Shown: positions 11,801 through 24,561 of the stretch, in pieces | Position numbering within the stretch: position 1 is the stretch's first letter | How the letters are laid out: every line of letters starts with the position of its first letter | Assembly (NCBI GenBank): GCA_949752745.1 | Contig: OX457028.1 | Location: 27,492,645 to 27,556,644, forward strand | Direction: 5' to 3' | DNA: 64,000 nt | Source: Protula sp. h YS-2021 | Lineage: Eukaryota; Annelida; Polychaeta; Sabellida; Serpulidae | Notes under the pieces: generated by a model | Seen by the model: the letters and a program-made list of their open reading frames with translations, nothing else | Told to the model about the DNA's origin: nothing | Databases searched by the model: none | Position numbers and translations under genes: made by a program

Positions 11801-13484
11801 GTTTGAAATACTTGATTCATTTTGAAGAAAAATGTTTTAATATACTCAAGCTATAGCAACGTATTCTGTGCTTTTTGATCGAAGTATTTTCGCCTGTCAA
11901 CAAGCCATGAAATGTCTCCAGATTTCACGTAGCGAGGAAACAAAGGATCTTGGTCCCAGTTCTATTTGACCCGGCAGGTTACCTTTTACTTTTTACTCTT
12001 GAAAAATTTAGATTGGATTTTTTGTTGTTGGAAACTTCAGTGACCCGGCATTGGCCAAAATTCTGGTCCCCCCCTCCCGGCCCATTCGCAAAATATGGTT
12101 TACTAAAATGTTTACATAAAGTAACAAATATTATCTTTTTATAAGTTGCTACTTTCTAAGTGTTTTGTTGCATGAAAAAGCCTGCGGCTAAATTTTAGTA
12201 TAAATTTAATTATGAGTTTCTCTTCTAAAAGGCCATTTTTAGTTCTTTTTCCGCCTTTTGAGTAAATTCTTTTAAACTTTAAAATTTTATACACGAGACC
12301 GGCCGGTCGCTTTCAATCTTTTCTACTCGAAATTTTTATATCCGAACGGATCACTTCTTTTTTCTATTTGCGACCCGGTCAGGGTAGGAAACAAAAGTTA
12401 TTTTCCTAGCCTTATTAATGTATGTAATGCCGTTTTAACATTTAATGCTGATTTTTGATGTCAAAATGTAATTAAAGATGTCAGTAAATCAAACTAGATC
12501 TCATTTATATTTTGCTCTCAGTAATTTTATTCTAGAGGGCAAAAAATATTTTTAAGATAAAAAAATCAATTTTACAAACTTAAAAAATTAATTTTATAGA
12601 TAAAAAAAGCATTTGCGGATTTCAAAATATAAATAAAACAAGTCTCTTGCTGAAATAATGCTATCAAAAATAAATTCTTCATATCAATAAAAGAAAATAA
12701 ATTATTGAGCTCAAAATTGAGATTTTGCTATCAAATATTTCATTTTTGCTATCAAGAAATGAATTTTTTCCTCTAAAAATTATTTTTGGTATCAATAAAT
12801 GTTTTTTTATCTCTCTAAATATTTATTGATATCAAGAATTTTTTTGAGATCAAGAATACATTTAGAGATATCAAAAATAGAATTACAGATAGCCAGATTT
12901 AATTTTTCGTATCACAAAATTTATGAGACCAAAAATTAATTCTCGATATTGAAAAAAAACAAACAATTTTTGAGATCAAATATTAATTCTTGATATCAAT
13001 AATTGTCTTGACATGAATGTGAGAATGGCACTCTGTATTAATATATCTATTATATTTTTGCAGTTGTGGAGGAAACTTATTGATGAATATCAACCCCACA
13101 GCTGATGGGCGCATCACTCCTATATTCGAAGAACGACTCCGCGACATGGGTGCCTGGCTCAAGATTAACTCCGACGCCATCTTTGAGACCAAACCCTGGA
13201 CACACCAAAATACTCTCGCTGAAAATGTTTGGTATACTTCAAAGAAAACGGGAGATAGAACAGAAGTATACGCTATCATGCTGTCATGGCCGCAAAATGG
13301 AATTCTATCTCTTGCTGCACCGAATACCACATCTTTGACTCGGGTCGCCATGCTCGGAGGAAGTGATGGATTAGCGTGGGCACGAGGCAAGCCCAACGGC
13401 ATGACTGTCGATTTATCCGCGATACCATTCAGTCAACTACCATCCATTTGGGCTTGGAGTCTGCTTATCACTAATTTGCAATAG
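5340..13484 (+). CDS. alpha-L-fucosidase (GH29), copy B, 7 exons, altered active-site motif
   Basis: Tandem paralogue of copy A. Exons: 5340-5686, 6375-6481, 7599-7729, 8198-8331, 8723-8820, 11633-11765, 13064-13484. The sum is 1371 nt (456 aa), and exons 2 to 6 have exactly the same lengths as in copy A. I chose the ATG at 5340 because it opens a hydrophobic signal peptide of suitable length; an upstream in-frame extension to 5118 looks like untranslated sequence. Most GH29 landmarks are present: SEWFW, TKHHSGY, WSDGDWE with the nucleophile Asp, NDRWG, and HKWEN with the acid/base Glu. The invariant FIHWG of exon 1 reads FICLG, removing the His that contacts fucose in characterised GH29 enzymes. 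Reading frame and splice sites are intact, so the gene is probably expressed but may have altered or lost activity. Intron 5 carries a 2 kb transposon. Confidence 0.92.
5803..5902. repeat. (TA)n/(TATG)n microsatellite, intron 1 of copy B
   Basis: TA run grading into TATG/TGTA units. The minus-strand ORF through it is Tyr-Ile low complexity. Confidence 0.95.
5995..6090. repeat. short dispersed repeat, copy in intron 1
   Basis: About 90 bp containing CTGGTTTCTTATTTG and TATTTTAAATAATA. The same unit occurs at about 40,345-40,440 and, inverted, at about 39,920-40,010 and 40,735-40,800. Confidence 0.65.
6123..6392 (+). repeat. 25 bp tandem repeat spanning the intron 1 / exon 2 acceptor of copy B
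   Basis: Ten degenerate units of about 25 bp precede the true exon 2 acceptor. The eleventh unit is the acceptor itself plus the first 18 bases of exon 2. The shared core is CAG-ATACATAGTGTTTACA. At least four upstream units keep CAG before ATAC, with potential exon starts at 6250, 6300, 6325 and 6350. The array therefore appears to have grown by duplication of a splice junction. Confidence 0.85.
6482..7598. other. intron 2 of copy B, no gene
   Basis: AT-rich intron between exons 2 and 3. It has a poly-C run near 6927 and no supported coding region. Short plus-strand ORFs at 6873-7546 have no recognisable composition or motif. Confidence 0.6.
9121..11094. mobile_element. non-autonomous element with ~0.4 kb inverted repeats, intron 5 of copy B
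   Basis: The left arm (9121-9495) and right arm (about 10,673-11,094) are reverse complements, with outer ends reading TATATGTTGGGCACAATTTT and its complement. The arms hold nested palindromes (GGGCCAACCATTTAAAAATGG-type and ACAATTTATAAATTGT). Inside each arm sits a short array of GACAACTCGGCACC units, oriented oppositely at the two ends (9,705-9,820 and 10,566-10,670). The centre has no ORF. It looks like a foldback/MITE-type element. The right arm was partly copied by the 5.1 kb duplication (15,935-16,175). Superfamily unknown; TATA at the ends may be the target duplication. Confidence 0.75.
11430..11580 (-). repeat. dispersed repeat family, ~150 bp, in intron 5 (duplicated at 16,530-16,670)
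   Basis: Contains GTTTTTGTGTACAAAAAC, a block related to AGGTGTCGATTGAAAG, and GTGTGCAGTGGCCGCTCTAG. The reverse complement of this unit recurs at about 27,040-27,115, 31,665-31,800 and 34,240-34,400, so it is a genome-wide interspersed repeat. Confidence 0.75.
12490..13010. repeat. degenerate AT-rich repeat in intron 6 of copy B (also 17,580-18,100)
   Basis: Irregular repetition of GATATCAA, GAGATCAA and CTATCAAAAAT motifs about every 30 bp, with no coding potential. It is present in both duplication units. Confidence 0.6.
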
Positions 13485-13529
13485 GCTTCCGAGGACATTG
13501 TTATATCCAGACAAGGCCCACCAGCAAAA

Positions 13530-13535
13530 AATAAA
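13530..13535 (+). terminator. poly(A) signal AATAAA, fucosidase copy B
   Basis: AATAAA 46 bp after the stop codon, a normal spacing for a short 3' UTR. It is duplicated at 18,620-18,625 behind the orphan exons. Confidence 0.65.
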
Positions 13536-14720
13536 GACCACATTTATCGACACTAATTTAACCAGTTTTAATCCAACTATTTTAACCTTTACATGTGTTA
13601 AATTTCTGTTTATATATATATATGTTAATTCGTGCAATGAATAAGCTCATATTGATTATAAATAAAAGTATCAAGGCACAAAATCTGCATGGAAACTTTG
13701 GACCTTATCATTGATTAAAAAATCTGCTGATAGAGAGGACAGGGAGGGTGGGGTCAAAAATTGTGTAAAAAACACAAATGTTTACGTGTTTGTGGGAACA
13801 TTTTACTATATTCGCTCTTTCCATTCCGCATCAATAATAAGTGCAAAAGTGCAGGTCGGCCTGGGGAGGGGGAGGGGGGTTGGGTAGACACATGCATATC
13901 TTGCCGCACTGATTTGGTCATTATTTTCAACTATGGGCTATCCACAAGTACGCACGCAAAAATATTAATTAAGTTACCACCCCCCCGTCTCCCTACCTGT
14001 GTGCAATGTGTGTGACGTCACCCATTGACTTTAATATTCAGATACGCACATCCCCCCACACACACTTCGCCCGTGCGTACGTTCTGTATTAATGGCGAAA
14101 GAAGTATTTTTGGTTACTTCTTTCGTCTCCGGGCTTACACTTCTGGTCTGCTTCACATTCTGGCCTCTTAAGGTGGGGGGGGGGGGGGGTGGAGAGGAGT
14201 ATACCACACACACGGAATTAAACTGTATTGAATTTAAACACCATCAAATAATAGCTTTATTAATCTAATATGCCAAATCAGTACATTTTTCGCCAGAAAA
14301 GTTCGGTTACTCATTCGACATGCCTGCATCAAAATTTGAATCTAAATGCGCTTTGATTACTATAACTATATTTTCAAATCAGCAGAGAAGTAACCCACTT
14401 CCAGCTGTTGCTAAGAGTTCAACAGACTCGTGGACAGATTCAAGGTCTTCTGGAAGTCCCACGTTGAAAGTGACATGAATTCGAAGTGTCTGAACTCGAA
14501 TGATTCTGAAAGACTTTTACGAGAATGCCTCGGGGGGGGGGGGGTGCTGCGACCAGCCAAAACCATTATTGCTTCGCCAAAATAACACACTGACATTATG
14601 GCGAACAACTTGAGAGGCAAGCGTTCCAAATTTACAATCCATCTGACAAAGACCATCTCGAAAATTCAATTGTGAAATTGTTGCATATTTCCAATATACG
14701 GCCGGTTAAAAGATGGAAAA

Positions 14721-14790
14721 CAGTGTATTCTGTTGTCAGAAAATCCAGAGTTGCGTAACAAAGAGGATTTTCTGACAATAGGATACACTG
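14721..14790. repeat. 26 bp inverted repeat (hairpin) in the intergenic part of unit 1
   Basis: Arms 14,721-14,746 and 14,765-14,790 match with few mismatches around an 18 bp loop, beginning CAGTGTATTCT and ending ATACACTG. The same hairpin is present at about 19,829-19,898 in unit 2. It may be a small MITE remnant. Confidence 0.6.
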
Positions 14791-14796
14791 TTCACC

Positions 14797-14940
14797 TACA
14801 CTGTGTAAGTGGTTAGACGCCTGCTTGGAAAACACAGGGTCCCCATTTCGAATCCAGTTTGCCACATTTTATACGGGTCCACACGTTTAAACGTGCACAA
14901 ACACTTTACTTTACTTTACCCTTTTGATAAGAAATCTTGC
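14797..14940 (+). mobile_element. tRNA-derived SINE-like sequence (copy 1)
   Basis: TAAGTGGTTAGACGCCTGC resembles a tRNA A box region, and about 40 bp later TTCGAATCC matches a B box, followed by TTTGCCA. A 3' tail of repeated ACTTT ends the unit. No cloverleaf with a good anticodon arm could be drawn, so this is more likely a SINE head than a working tRNA gene. A second copy is at about 19,905-20,040. Confidence 0.55.
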
Positions 14941-15917
14941 CATTAGGGCACCAATTACAAAGACACTATTCTCACAACAGACTGAAAATTAGCGTATATT
15001 CGTAATTGAAAAAAGACACTCTACAGACAATGGGAAAATCACCAACCACGATTTAAGTCCATCGCATACATGTGGCTATACAAGAGGCATACGGACGGAC
15101 GCGCGATGTTTCAGGGGTGGGGGACTAACAATATTGTGGAGAAGGATCATTTAGAACAGACACCTCCTGAAAGTAGCATGTCTAAAATCGAGTTGGGCCA
15201 ATTTTTGAAACTGTCTTATTTCTTACGCACAGGTCGGAAAAAGACCGACCTGTGAAAAATTCGAAAGTTTATCGAGAGGACTAGCACCTTGAGAGGCTGT
15301 TTTACGCACGCACACACGAATGCGGACGACGGATCGACCCCACCTATCGCGCTAGACCCGAAAACTGTTTACACCGAGTCACTGATGAACACTGATTTAT
15401 AACAGACTAGATAAATGGATCTTTGAGTGACCCATACATTAACCTGAAGGCACGTATAAAATGCTCTTGTACATGCCGGGGTCTGGACAAAAATCTCCTT
15501 TTAATATGGAAGTCTTCTGCTAGCTTGCTAAGAAAATGAGTTGAGCGCTTTGATTCCATCCTAAATATGTACTCGATGTGATCAGCACTGGATAGAGAGC
15601 CACACACCTCACGCAATACTCCCTTCCAACCTATCTTGGGTTATCCCAACAGCAGACAAACCAATTTCGTACAGTTGTATAGCTGGGAGGTCATAATTTT
15701 GAGAAAGGACAATTTTTACCAAACAATATAAACGTCATGTCTGTTTAAGTAAACACTTTTGGTAATATAGAAAAAAAATAGCACAGTCTAAACAATTATG
15801 ATCAAAGCATTCTGTTCATATTTTCAAAGCTCTCCTCTTAACTGCAGAACATGAAATTACAAAAGAAAATATCGCATTTGTTTTTGTTTTTTTTTTCATT
15901 CGCTGACTGAAGGAGAA

Positions 15918-15934
15918 CTACATTGCATATTTAC
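15918..15934 (-). pseudogene. 3' tip of a UBE2D gene cut by the duplication
   Basis: The minus strand reads the last codons Lys-Tyr-Ala-Met and a TAG stop, preceded (to the left on the plus strand, about 15,400-15,917) by sequence matching the UBE2D 3' flank of unit 2. Coding homology stops abruptly at a poly-A tract. This marks the right breakpoint of unit 1. Confidence 0.8.
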
Positions 15935-16722
15935 AAAAAAAAAAAAAAAAACCCAAAGAAAAAAAGCTAAAAAATTGAAAATATTTAAAAAATGTGCAGG
16001 ACAATTTAAAAATTGTCCGCAATTTGGATTTAAAAACGGACCGACCATTTAAAAATGGGTTGCCTTTTTATAAATGGGCAACCCATTTTTAAATGGTTGG
16101 CCCGTTTATAAATTTAAAAACTGTGCAGCACAATTTATAAATTGTGCGGATTTAAAAATTGTGCCCAACATATATAACCCAACGGATGATATCATGTGAC
16201 GTCATTATGTGTTGTTAATAGGATGACTCGAGAACGACAAGTCGGATCGGGTCCAAAGTTGTCGGGATTATGCCTTGGATGGCTCCACCGGTTATTAGTT
16301 TTTACGTATCAGCCGCCGACCATCGGTTAAAACTTGGTGGGATTGTTGCTTAGTGGGTCCGAAAGATTCTGTCAAATTTCATGCTAAAAAGAAAGAAATT
16401 TTTCACTTGTTCGCGTACACTTTTAGTAATGAAGACTGGCCGCCCAAGTTGTTTTTTTTTTTAAATTTTAACGGTGAATTATAATTATGTGACTATTTTA
16501 TTCCAGTAAAAAGAAAAATTGAAAATGGTTGTTGGTGAATTTTGAGTTTAGTCAGGGAGACATTTGTTTTTGTGTACAAAAACAGGAAATTAAATAGGTG
16601 TCGATTGAAAGTCTGTGATATAAGCCTGTACTGCTATGTTTTGTGTGCAGTGGCCGCTCTAGTTCGTGTTTAGAACATCCACACTTACATTAAGCCTTGC
16701 CTTTATGTTTATATATTTATAG

Positions 16723-18574
16723 GTAGACTTGTAACCCACAAATGGGAAAACGCTATGACAATTGATAAGAAATCCTGGGGTTACAGGAGAGATATGCAAA
16801 TGAAGGACGTGCTTTCGACTCACGATCTTATCACACAGCTTGTATCAACTGTCAGGTTGGCATCGGAATCTTTCAGCTCGAAATTAAGATGTTTGAAATA
16901 CTTGATTCATTTTGAAGAAAAATGTTTTAATATACTCAAGCTATAGCAACGTATTCTGTGCTTTTTGATCGAAGTATTTTCGCCTGTCAACAAGCCTTGA
17001 AATGTCTCCAGATTTCACGTAGCGAGGAAACAAAGGATCTTGGTCCCAGTTCTATTTGACCCGGCAGGTTACCTTTTACTTTTTACTCTTGAAAAATTTA
17101 GATTGGATTTTTTGTTGTTGGAAACTTCAGTGACCCGGCATTGGCCAAAATTCTGGTCCCCCCCTCCCGGCCCATTCGCAAAATATGGTTTACTAAAATG
17201 TTTACATAAAGTAACAAATATTATCTTTTTATAAGTTGCTACTTTCTAAGTGTTTTGTTGCATGAAAAAGCCTGCGGCTAAATTTTAGTATAAATTTAAT
17301 TATGAGTTTCTCTTCTAAAAGGCCATTTTTAGTTCTTTTTCCGCCTTTTGAGTAAATTCTTTTAAACTTTAAAATTTTATACACGAGACCGGCCGGTCGC
17401 TTTCAATCTTTTCTACTCGAAATTTTTATATCCGAACGGATCACTTCTTTTTTCTATTTGCGACCCGGTCAGGGTAGGAAACAAAAGTTATTTTCCTAGC
17501 CTTATTAATGTATGTAATGCCGTTTTAACATTTAATGCAGATTTTTGATGTCAAAATGTAATTAAAGGTGTCAGTAAATCAAACTAGATCTCATTTATAT
17601 TTTGCTCTCAGTAATTTTATTCTAGAGGGCAAAAAATATTTTTAAGATAAAAAAATCAATTTTACAAACTTAAAAAATTAATTTTATAGATAAAAAAAGC
17701 ATTTGCGGATTTCAAAATATAAATAAAACAAGTCTCTTGCTGAAATAATGCTATCAAAAATAAATTCTTCATATCAATAAAAGAAAATAAATTATTGAGC
17801 TCAAAATTGAGATTTTGCTATCAAATATTTCATTTTTGCTATCAAGAAATGAATTTTTTCCTCTAAAAATTATTTTTGGTATCAATAAATGTTTTTTTAT
17901 CTCTCTAAATATTTATTGATATCAAGAATTTTTTTGAGATCAAGAATACATTTAGAGATATCAAAAATAGAATTACAGATAGCCAGATTTAATTTTTCGT
18001 ATCACAAAATTTATGAGACCAAAAATTAATTCTCGATATTGAAAAAAAACAAACAATTTTTGAGATCAAATATTAATTCTTGATATCAATAATTGTCTTG
18101 ACATGAATGTGAGAATGGCACTCTGTATTAATATATCTATTATATTTTTGCAGTTGTGGAGGAAACTTATTGATGAATATCAACCCCACAGCTGATGGGC
18201 GCATCACTCCTATATTCGAAGAACGACTCCGCGACATGGGTGCCTGGCTCAAGATTAACTCCGACGCCATCTTTGAGACCAAACCCTGGACACACCAAAA
18301 TACTCTCGCTGAAAATGTTTGGTATACTTCAAAGAAAACGGGAGATAGAACAGAAGTATACGCTATCATGCTGTCATGGCCGCAAAATGGAATTCTATCT
18401 CTTGCTGCACCGAATACCACATCTTTGACTCGGGTCGCCATGCTCGGAGGAAGTGATGGATTAGCGTGGGCACGAGGCAAGCCCAACGGCATGACTGTCG
18501 ATTTATCCGCGATACCATTCAGTCAACTACCATCCATTTGGGCTTGGAGTCTGCTTATCACTAATTTGCAATAG
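16723..18574 (+). pseudogene. orphan alpha-L-fucosidase exons 6-7 (duplicated 3' end of copy B)
   Basis: Exon 6 (16,723-16,855) and exon 7 (18,154-18,574) are copies of the last two exons of copy B with the same reading frame and identical predicted protein. They encode the HKWEN acid/base region and the C-terminal domain. Exons 1-5, including signal peptide and nucleophile, are absent, so this cannot make a working enzyme alone. It could be used only as an alternative 3' end by splicing from copy B exon 5 across about 7.9 kb; sequence gives no evidence for that. The poly(A) signal is kept at 18,620. Confidence 0.9.
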
Positions 18575-19904
18575 GCTTCCGAGGACATTGTTATATCCAG
18601 ACAAGGCCCACCAGCAAAAAATAAAGACCACATTTATCGACACTAATTTAACCAGTTTTAATCCAACTATTTTAACCTTTACATGTGTTAAATTTCTGTT
18701 TATATATATATATATGTTAATTCGTGCAATGAATAAGCTCATATTGATTATAAATAAAAGTATCAAGGCACAAAATCTGCATGGAAACTTTGGACCTTAT
18801 CATTGATTAAAAAATCTGCTGATAGAGAGGACAGGGAGGGTGGGGTCAAAAATTGTGTAAAAACACAAATGTTTACGTGTTTGTGGGAACATTTTACTAT
18901 ATTCGCTCTTTCCATTCCGCATCAATAATAAGTGCAAAAGTGCAGGTCGGCCTGGGGAGGGGGAGGGGGGTTGGGTAGACACATGCATATCTTGCCGCAC
19001 TGATTTGGTCATTATTTTCAACTATGGGCAATCCACAAGTACGCACGCAAAAATATTAATTAAGTTACCACCCCCCCCCCCCCCCCCGTCTCCCTACCTG
19101 TGTGCAATGTGTGTGACGTCACCCATTGACTTTAATATTCAGATACGCACATCCCCCCACACACACTTCGCCCGTGCGTACGTTCTGTATTAATGGCGAA
19201 AGAAGTATTTTTGGTTACTTCTTTCGTCTCCGGGCTTACACTTCTGGTCTGCTTCACATTCTGGCCTCTGAAGGTGGCGGGGGGGGGGGGGGTGGAGAGG
19301 AGTATACCACACACACGGAATTAAACTGTATTGAATTTAAACACCATCAAATAATAACTTTATTAATCTAATATGCCAAATCAGTACATTTTTCGCCAGA
19401 AAAGTTCGGTTACTCATTCGACATGCCTGCATCAAAATTTGAATCTAAATGCGCTTTGATTACTATAACTATATTTTCAAATCAGCAGAGAAGTAACCCA
19501 CTTCCAGTTGTTGCTAAGAGTTCAACAGACTCGTGGACAGATTCAAGGTCTTCTGGAAGTCCCACGTTGAAAGTGACATGAATTCGAAGTGTCTGAACTC
19601 GAATGATTCTGAAAGACTTTTACGAGAATGCCTCGGGGGGGGGGGGGGGGGGTGCTGCGACCAGCCAAAACCATTATTGCTTCGCCAAAATAACACACTG
19701 ACATTATGGCGAACAACTTGAGAGGCAAGCGTTCCAAATGTACAATCCATCTGACAAAGACCATCTCGAAAATTCAATTGTGAAATTGTTGCATATTTCC
19801 AATATACGGCCGGTTAAAAGATGGAAAACAGTGTATTCTGCTGTCAGAAAATCCAGAGTTGCGTAACAAAGAGGATTTTCTGACAATAGGATACACTGTT
19901 CACC

Positions 19905-20040
19905 TACACTGTGTAAGTGGTTAGACGCCTGCTTGGAAAACACAGGGTCCCCATTTCGAATCCAGTTTGCCACATTTTATACGGGTCCACACGTTTAAAC
20001 GTTCACAAACACTTTACTTTACTTTACCCTTTTGATAAGA
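19905..20040 (+). mobile_element. tRNA-derived SINE-like sequence (copy 2)
   Basis: Duplicate of the SINE-like unit at 14,797-14,940, carried along by the 5.1 kb duplication. It has the same A-box-like and B-box-like motifs and the same ACTTT tail. Confidence 0.5.
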
Positions 20041-21053
20041 AATCTTGCCATTAGGGCACCAATTACAAAGACACTATTCTCACAACAGACTGAAAATTAG
20101 CGTATATTCGTAATTGAAAAAAGACACTCTACAGACAATGGGAAAATCACCAACCACGATTTAAGTCCATCGCATACATGTGGCTATACAAGAGGCATAC
20201 GGACGGACGCGCGACGTTTCAGGGGTGGGGGACTAACAATATTGTGGAGAAGGACCGTTTAGGACAGAAACCTCCTGAAAGTAGCATGTCTGAAATCCAG
20301 CTAGGGCAATTTTTGAAACTCTCTTATTTCTTACGGATTTGCCGAAAAAAAGACCGACCTGTGAAAATTCGAAAGGGAACACAAAGGGAACCAGTTTTTG
20401 TTTCGAGAGGACTAGCACCTTGAGAGGTTGTTTTGCGCACGCGCACACGAATACGGACGGATCGACCCCACCTATCGCGCTAGACCCGAAAACTGTTTAC
20501 ACCGAGTCACTGATGAACACTGAGTTATAACAGACTAGATAAATGGATCTTTGAGAGACCCGTACATTAACCTGAAGGCACGCATAAAATGCTCTTGTAC
20601 ATGCCGGGGTCTGGACACAAAATCTCCTTTTAATATGGAAGTCTTCTGTTAGCTTGCTAAGAAAATGAGTTCAGCGCTTTGATTCGATCCTAAATATGTG
20701 CTCGATGTGATCAGCACTGGATAGACAGCCACACACCTCACACAATACTCCCTTCCAACCTATCCAATATTTGGGCTATCCCAACAGCAGACAAACCAAT
20801 TTCGTACAGTTGTATAGCTGGGAGGTCATAATTTTGAGAAAGGACAATTTTTACCAAACAATATAAACGTCTTATGTCTGTTTAAGTAAACACTTTTGGT
20901 AATATACAAAAAAATAGTAGTCTAAACAATTATGATCAAAGCATTCTGTTCACATTTTCAAAGCTCTCCTCTTAACTGCAGAACTTGAAATTACAAAAGA
21001 AAATATCGCATTTGTTTTTTTGTTTTTTTTTTCATCCGCTGACTGAAGGAGAA

Positions 21054-21452
<399 letters not shown>

Positions 21453-22429
21453 CTAAAATAAAACACAAAGTTTGTGAATGGTTAAGTTGATTCACCGTGC
21501 AAGCTGGCAGAACTCTGGTTATAAACGCTTGGCAGATTTCACCATGTTGTACAAGTCGGCATGTGACCAATTACTGACAAATTTTAAAATACAATAAAAC
21601 ACTTGGGATCAAGCAAAATGTTCACTATATCGGGGTGTTCACTAACGGGAGGTTCAAAATTTAAATAAAACAAAAACATTTGTTTATACTTCACACTTTA
21701 ACAATATAACAAGACTGTCCATGGACAATGCCCCAGCTCACTAATACTAATGTCAAGATTTACGATATATTACCTGTAACCCAAATTCAAGACACTAAAC
21801 CTCTGTACCTGGCGTCAGTCAAGATTTTAATGTAAAAATGGTTTATCGTCAAAAAAAAAACAGAAACAAGAATGTCCAGGCACATTCTGTGGGCCCTTGA
21901 CCAGCCGAGATCTAGTGAATCTATGAATAAGCTTGCCTGGTTGCCACAAGTGGTAGTCACATTGTACAAGAATGTCCAAGGACAAAGCCCCAGCTTACGA
22001 AAAGCGTAGACCAAATCCAGCGTGCATGAACAAGGGAATTTACCTGAAAAATTTGGCTTCAAAAGACGAGATAGCAATGAGCTAGCTAAATAATTAATTT
22101 AACAACGGACCCGAACATAGACCGATAAAAACATACAAAGATTTGTTTCCCAGAAAAATATCTTCGAACAATGTATCGAAATCGTATCCACACACGTGTA
22201 CAGTTGACATGTACTGTCGGACATGCACAATTAGTTAAGCAGCAGAAACAACTAGAAACGACCAAACACAGGTGCCTTTTGAAAAGAAGAAAATACTAAA
22301 TAGTAAATATATTTTACGTGCCTAGTTCTAAACGATATTCAAAGACACGATACAACAATATAAAATAACTGATCACATAGTAAAATAGCTAAAAGACACT
22401 GACTAGGTTGTTATCACAGACACGTAATA
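21453..22429. other. intron or flank of UBE2D exon A, no gene
   Basis: Non-coding. Contains two related blocks (near 21,711 and 21,968) sharing GTCCA-GGACAA-GCCCCAGCT, so it includes dispersed repeat material. The minus-strand ORF at 21,787-22,077 shows no family features. Confidence 0.5.
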
Positions 22430-24560
22430 CTGAATAAAAAAGTTTTTAGTTTCTTCTTAAAAGACAGGTAGTCGTTTCTAAACGTAGGGAAGTTGGTAGG
22501 TTGTTCCACAGTCGCGGTCCCGAAACCGAGAAGGCCCTTTCACCATAAGTTTTTGTCCCGGATTTTGGCAAATTTAACAAACTCTTATGTGTTGAACGCC
22601 GAGTCCTAGAAGGTTGGTAAGGTGAGAGTAGTTCACACAGATATTATGCAGCTGTGTCCTGGATAACCCGAAATGTCAATAGTAGAATTTTCAAGTCGGT
22701 TCTGCGATCAACTGGTAACCAATGTAGCGATTTTAAAATGGGGGTGACGTGGACGTATTTTCTGTTGCACGTCACTAAGCGAGCTACAATATTTTGTATC
22801 CGTTGCAGCTGACTGATGCGGCATTTAGGAAGACCATATAGTATTGCATTGCCGTAGTCCAACCTGGAGGATATCAGTGCATGTACTAGCTTCTCACAGG
22901 AGTCCTGTGAAATGCATGGCCGTATGGAGCAAATGTTTCTGAGATGATATAGACACGTCTTACAGCGCTGCGATATTTCCTTTTCTAGTGTCAAATGTGA
23001 ATGAAATATTATTGCAATGTTTTTGCACTATCTGTTGGGCTAATATGGGTTTCACCAATCACAATGCTATCCAAACTAAAACTAGTAACGTGTGATGATG
23101 GAGTTATAACAAGCACTTCGGTTTTCGAGTTATTTAACTTTAACTTGTTGACTGACGTCCAAAGTCTAATTTCTTTGATGCATGCTTCCAGCTTCCTCAC
23201 TGAATAATTGAAATCAATACGATCATTTAGTCGAAACTGTGCATACTTTTGAGTGTCATCCGCATAAATATGAAAGTTAACTGCATGGCGTTATCTACCA
23301 CCGGCAAGGTGTAAATTTTGTAATCCTCGGGACCCATTAGAGAACCTTTGGGCGCACCGAAAGAAAGACAGATCTGGTCGGATAGTGCGCCATCTATAAT
23401 AACCGCTTTGCGACCTTCCAGTGTGATATTCGGAGAACCATTTAAGAGCGGTGTTTTCGATACCTAGACGCTCATGAAGCCTTTGCATCAGGACTGCATG
23501 ATCAATTGTATCAAATGCCGCGCTCAGGTCCAACATAACTAAAACAACACCACGCTTATCGTCAAGCGCGCGCAAGATATCGTCAAATATACGCACCAGA
23601 GCTGTCTCCGTTCCATGACCAGCACGATATGCCAGATTGAAATTTTTCGTGTAATTGGTTTTGTGACATGTGTGTATCCAAACGTTTATGACTGCTTTTT
23701 CAATTATTTTGGAAATCCACGGAATATTGGATACTGGTCGGTGATTTTTTGAGTTCTTCCGGATTGAGAGTTGCTTTCTTAATAAGCGGTTTTGATCAGT
23801 GCTTGTTTTAATGTAGCTGGAAAATGTTCATCCTTCAGTGATAAGTTCATGATATCAGTTATAGTAGGTAGCAGGTGAGGTAAGCACCGCTTCAGAAGAC
23901 TTGTTGGTATGGGGTCCAGAGTACAGGTAGCATTACTTGTCTTGGCAATAATTTTTAAAATTTCATCTTCGGTGTAGGTCGTGAAAGACGGTAGTTTCGT
24001 ATCACAAGTTGGTTCTGAATTAGGAATATACACGCTACAATTTTCGTCCAGTTTTTCTCGAAGTCTTGTGATTTTATCCGAAAAGAAGTTGTTAAACCTC
24101 TCGGCCAAATCTTCTTTTGACGAATGTCCAGGTAGAAACGGTTTGCTTTTTGCTTTTCAGTAACTCATTTAGTACGTTAAAGAGTTTTTTGGTCAAATCC
24201 ACAATCATTGATTTGTTGCGAATAGTATGATTGTTTTTCCTTCTGAATAGTGTTTACAAATTTAAGTCTAGCTTGCGATAACGACTGATATTTTCTGGAG
24301 TTCCGAATTTTCGCATGGGTCCTTTCCGCTTTTCTTTTTTCTCTCTTGGCTATGGCAATATCGTTCGAAACAGTGATCTTTAGGTCGGATAGTAATTACT
24401 GATGTTTTTTCTGGTGCATGTTTATCCAAAATATTACACAGAGAGGAATTGTATCTTTCTAAAAGGGTGGGTCGCTGTGTCGCCAGGGTCGTGACAAAAT
24501 ATTTGCAGAAAACACCGCGTCTAAATCATCATTACTCAAGTTTTTAAAGTTTTGGTATGT
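22430..24560 (-). mobile_element. dead CR1/L2-like LINE, ORF2 fragment
   Basis: Broken pieces of reverse transcriptase in order on the minus strand: RT N-terminal region (24,108-23,779), the block with AAFDTIDH (23,596-23,291), the catalytic YADD near 23,262, the SVNKLKLNNSKTE block (23,200-23,009), the C-terminal region with SRLDYGNAILYGLP and LHWLP (22,994-22,644), and a last block with GERAFSVSGPRLWNNLP (about 22,620-22,440). At least four frameshifts or stops separate them. No endonuclease domain was seen upstream, so the copy is 5'-truncated. The C-terminal block is typical of the CR1/L2/Rex group. It lies in or next to a UBE2D intron. Confidence 0.85.
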
Positions 24561-24561
24561 A

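Larger units (their letters stand above)
10853..15934. repeat. 5.1 kb tandem duplication, unit 1
   Basis: Unit 1 begins in a poly-A tract inside the transposon arm and runs through exons 6 and 7 of fucosidase copy B, its 3' UTR and the 3' UTR of a UBE2D gene. It ends 12 bases into the UBE2D coding sequence (minus strand). Unit 2 follows directly. The two units are nearly identical, with scattered substitutions and homopolymer or microsatellite length differences, so the duplication is recent or is an unmerged haplotype in the assembly. Confidence 0.9.

Noticed and set aside
14797..14875. Possible functional tRNA gene
   Set aside because: A-box-like and B-box-like sequences are present but a complete cloverleaf with anticodon stem could not be formed, so it was kept as a SINE-like unit.
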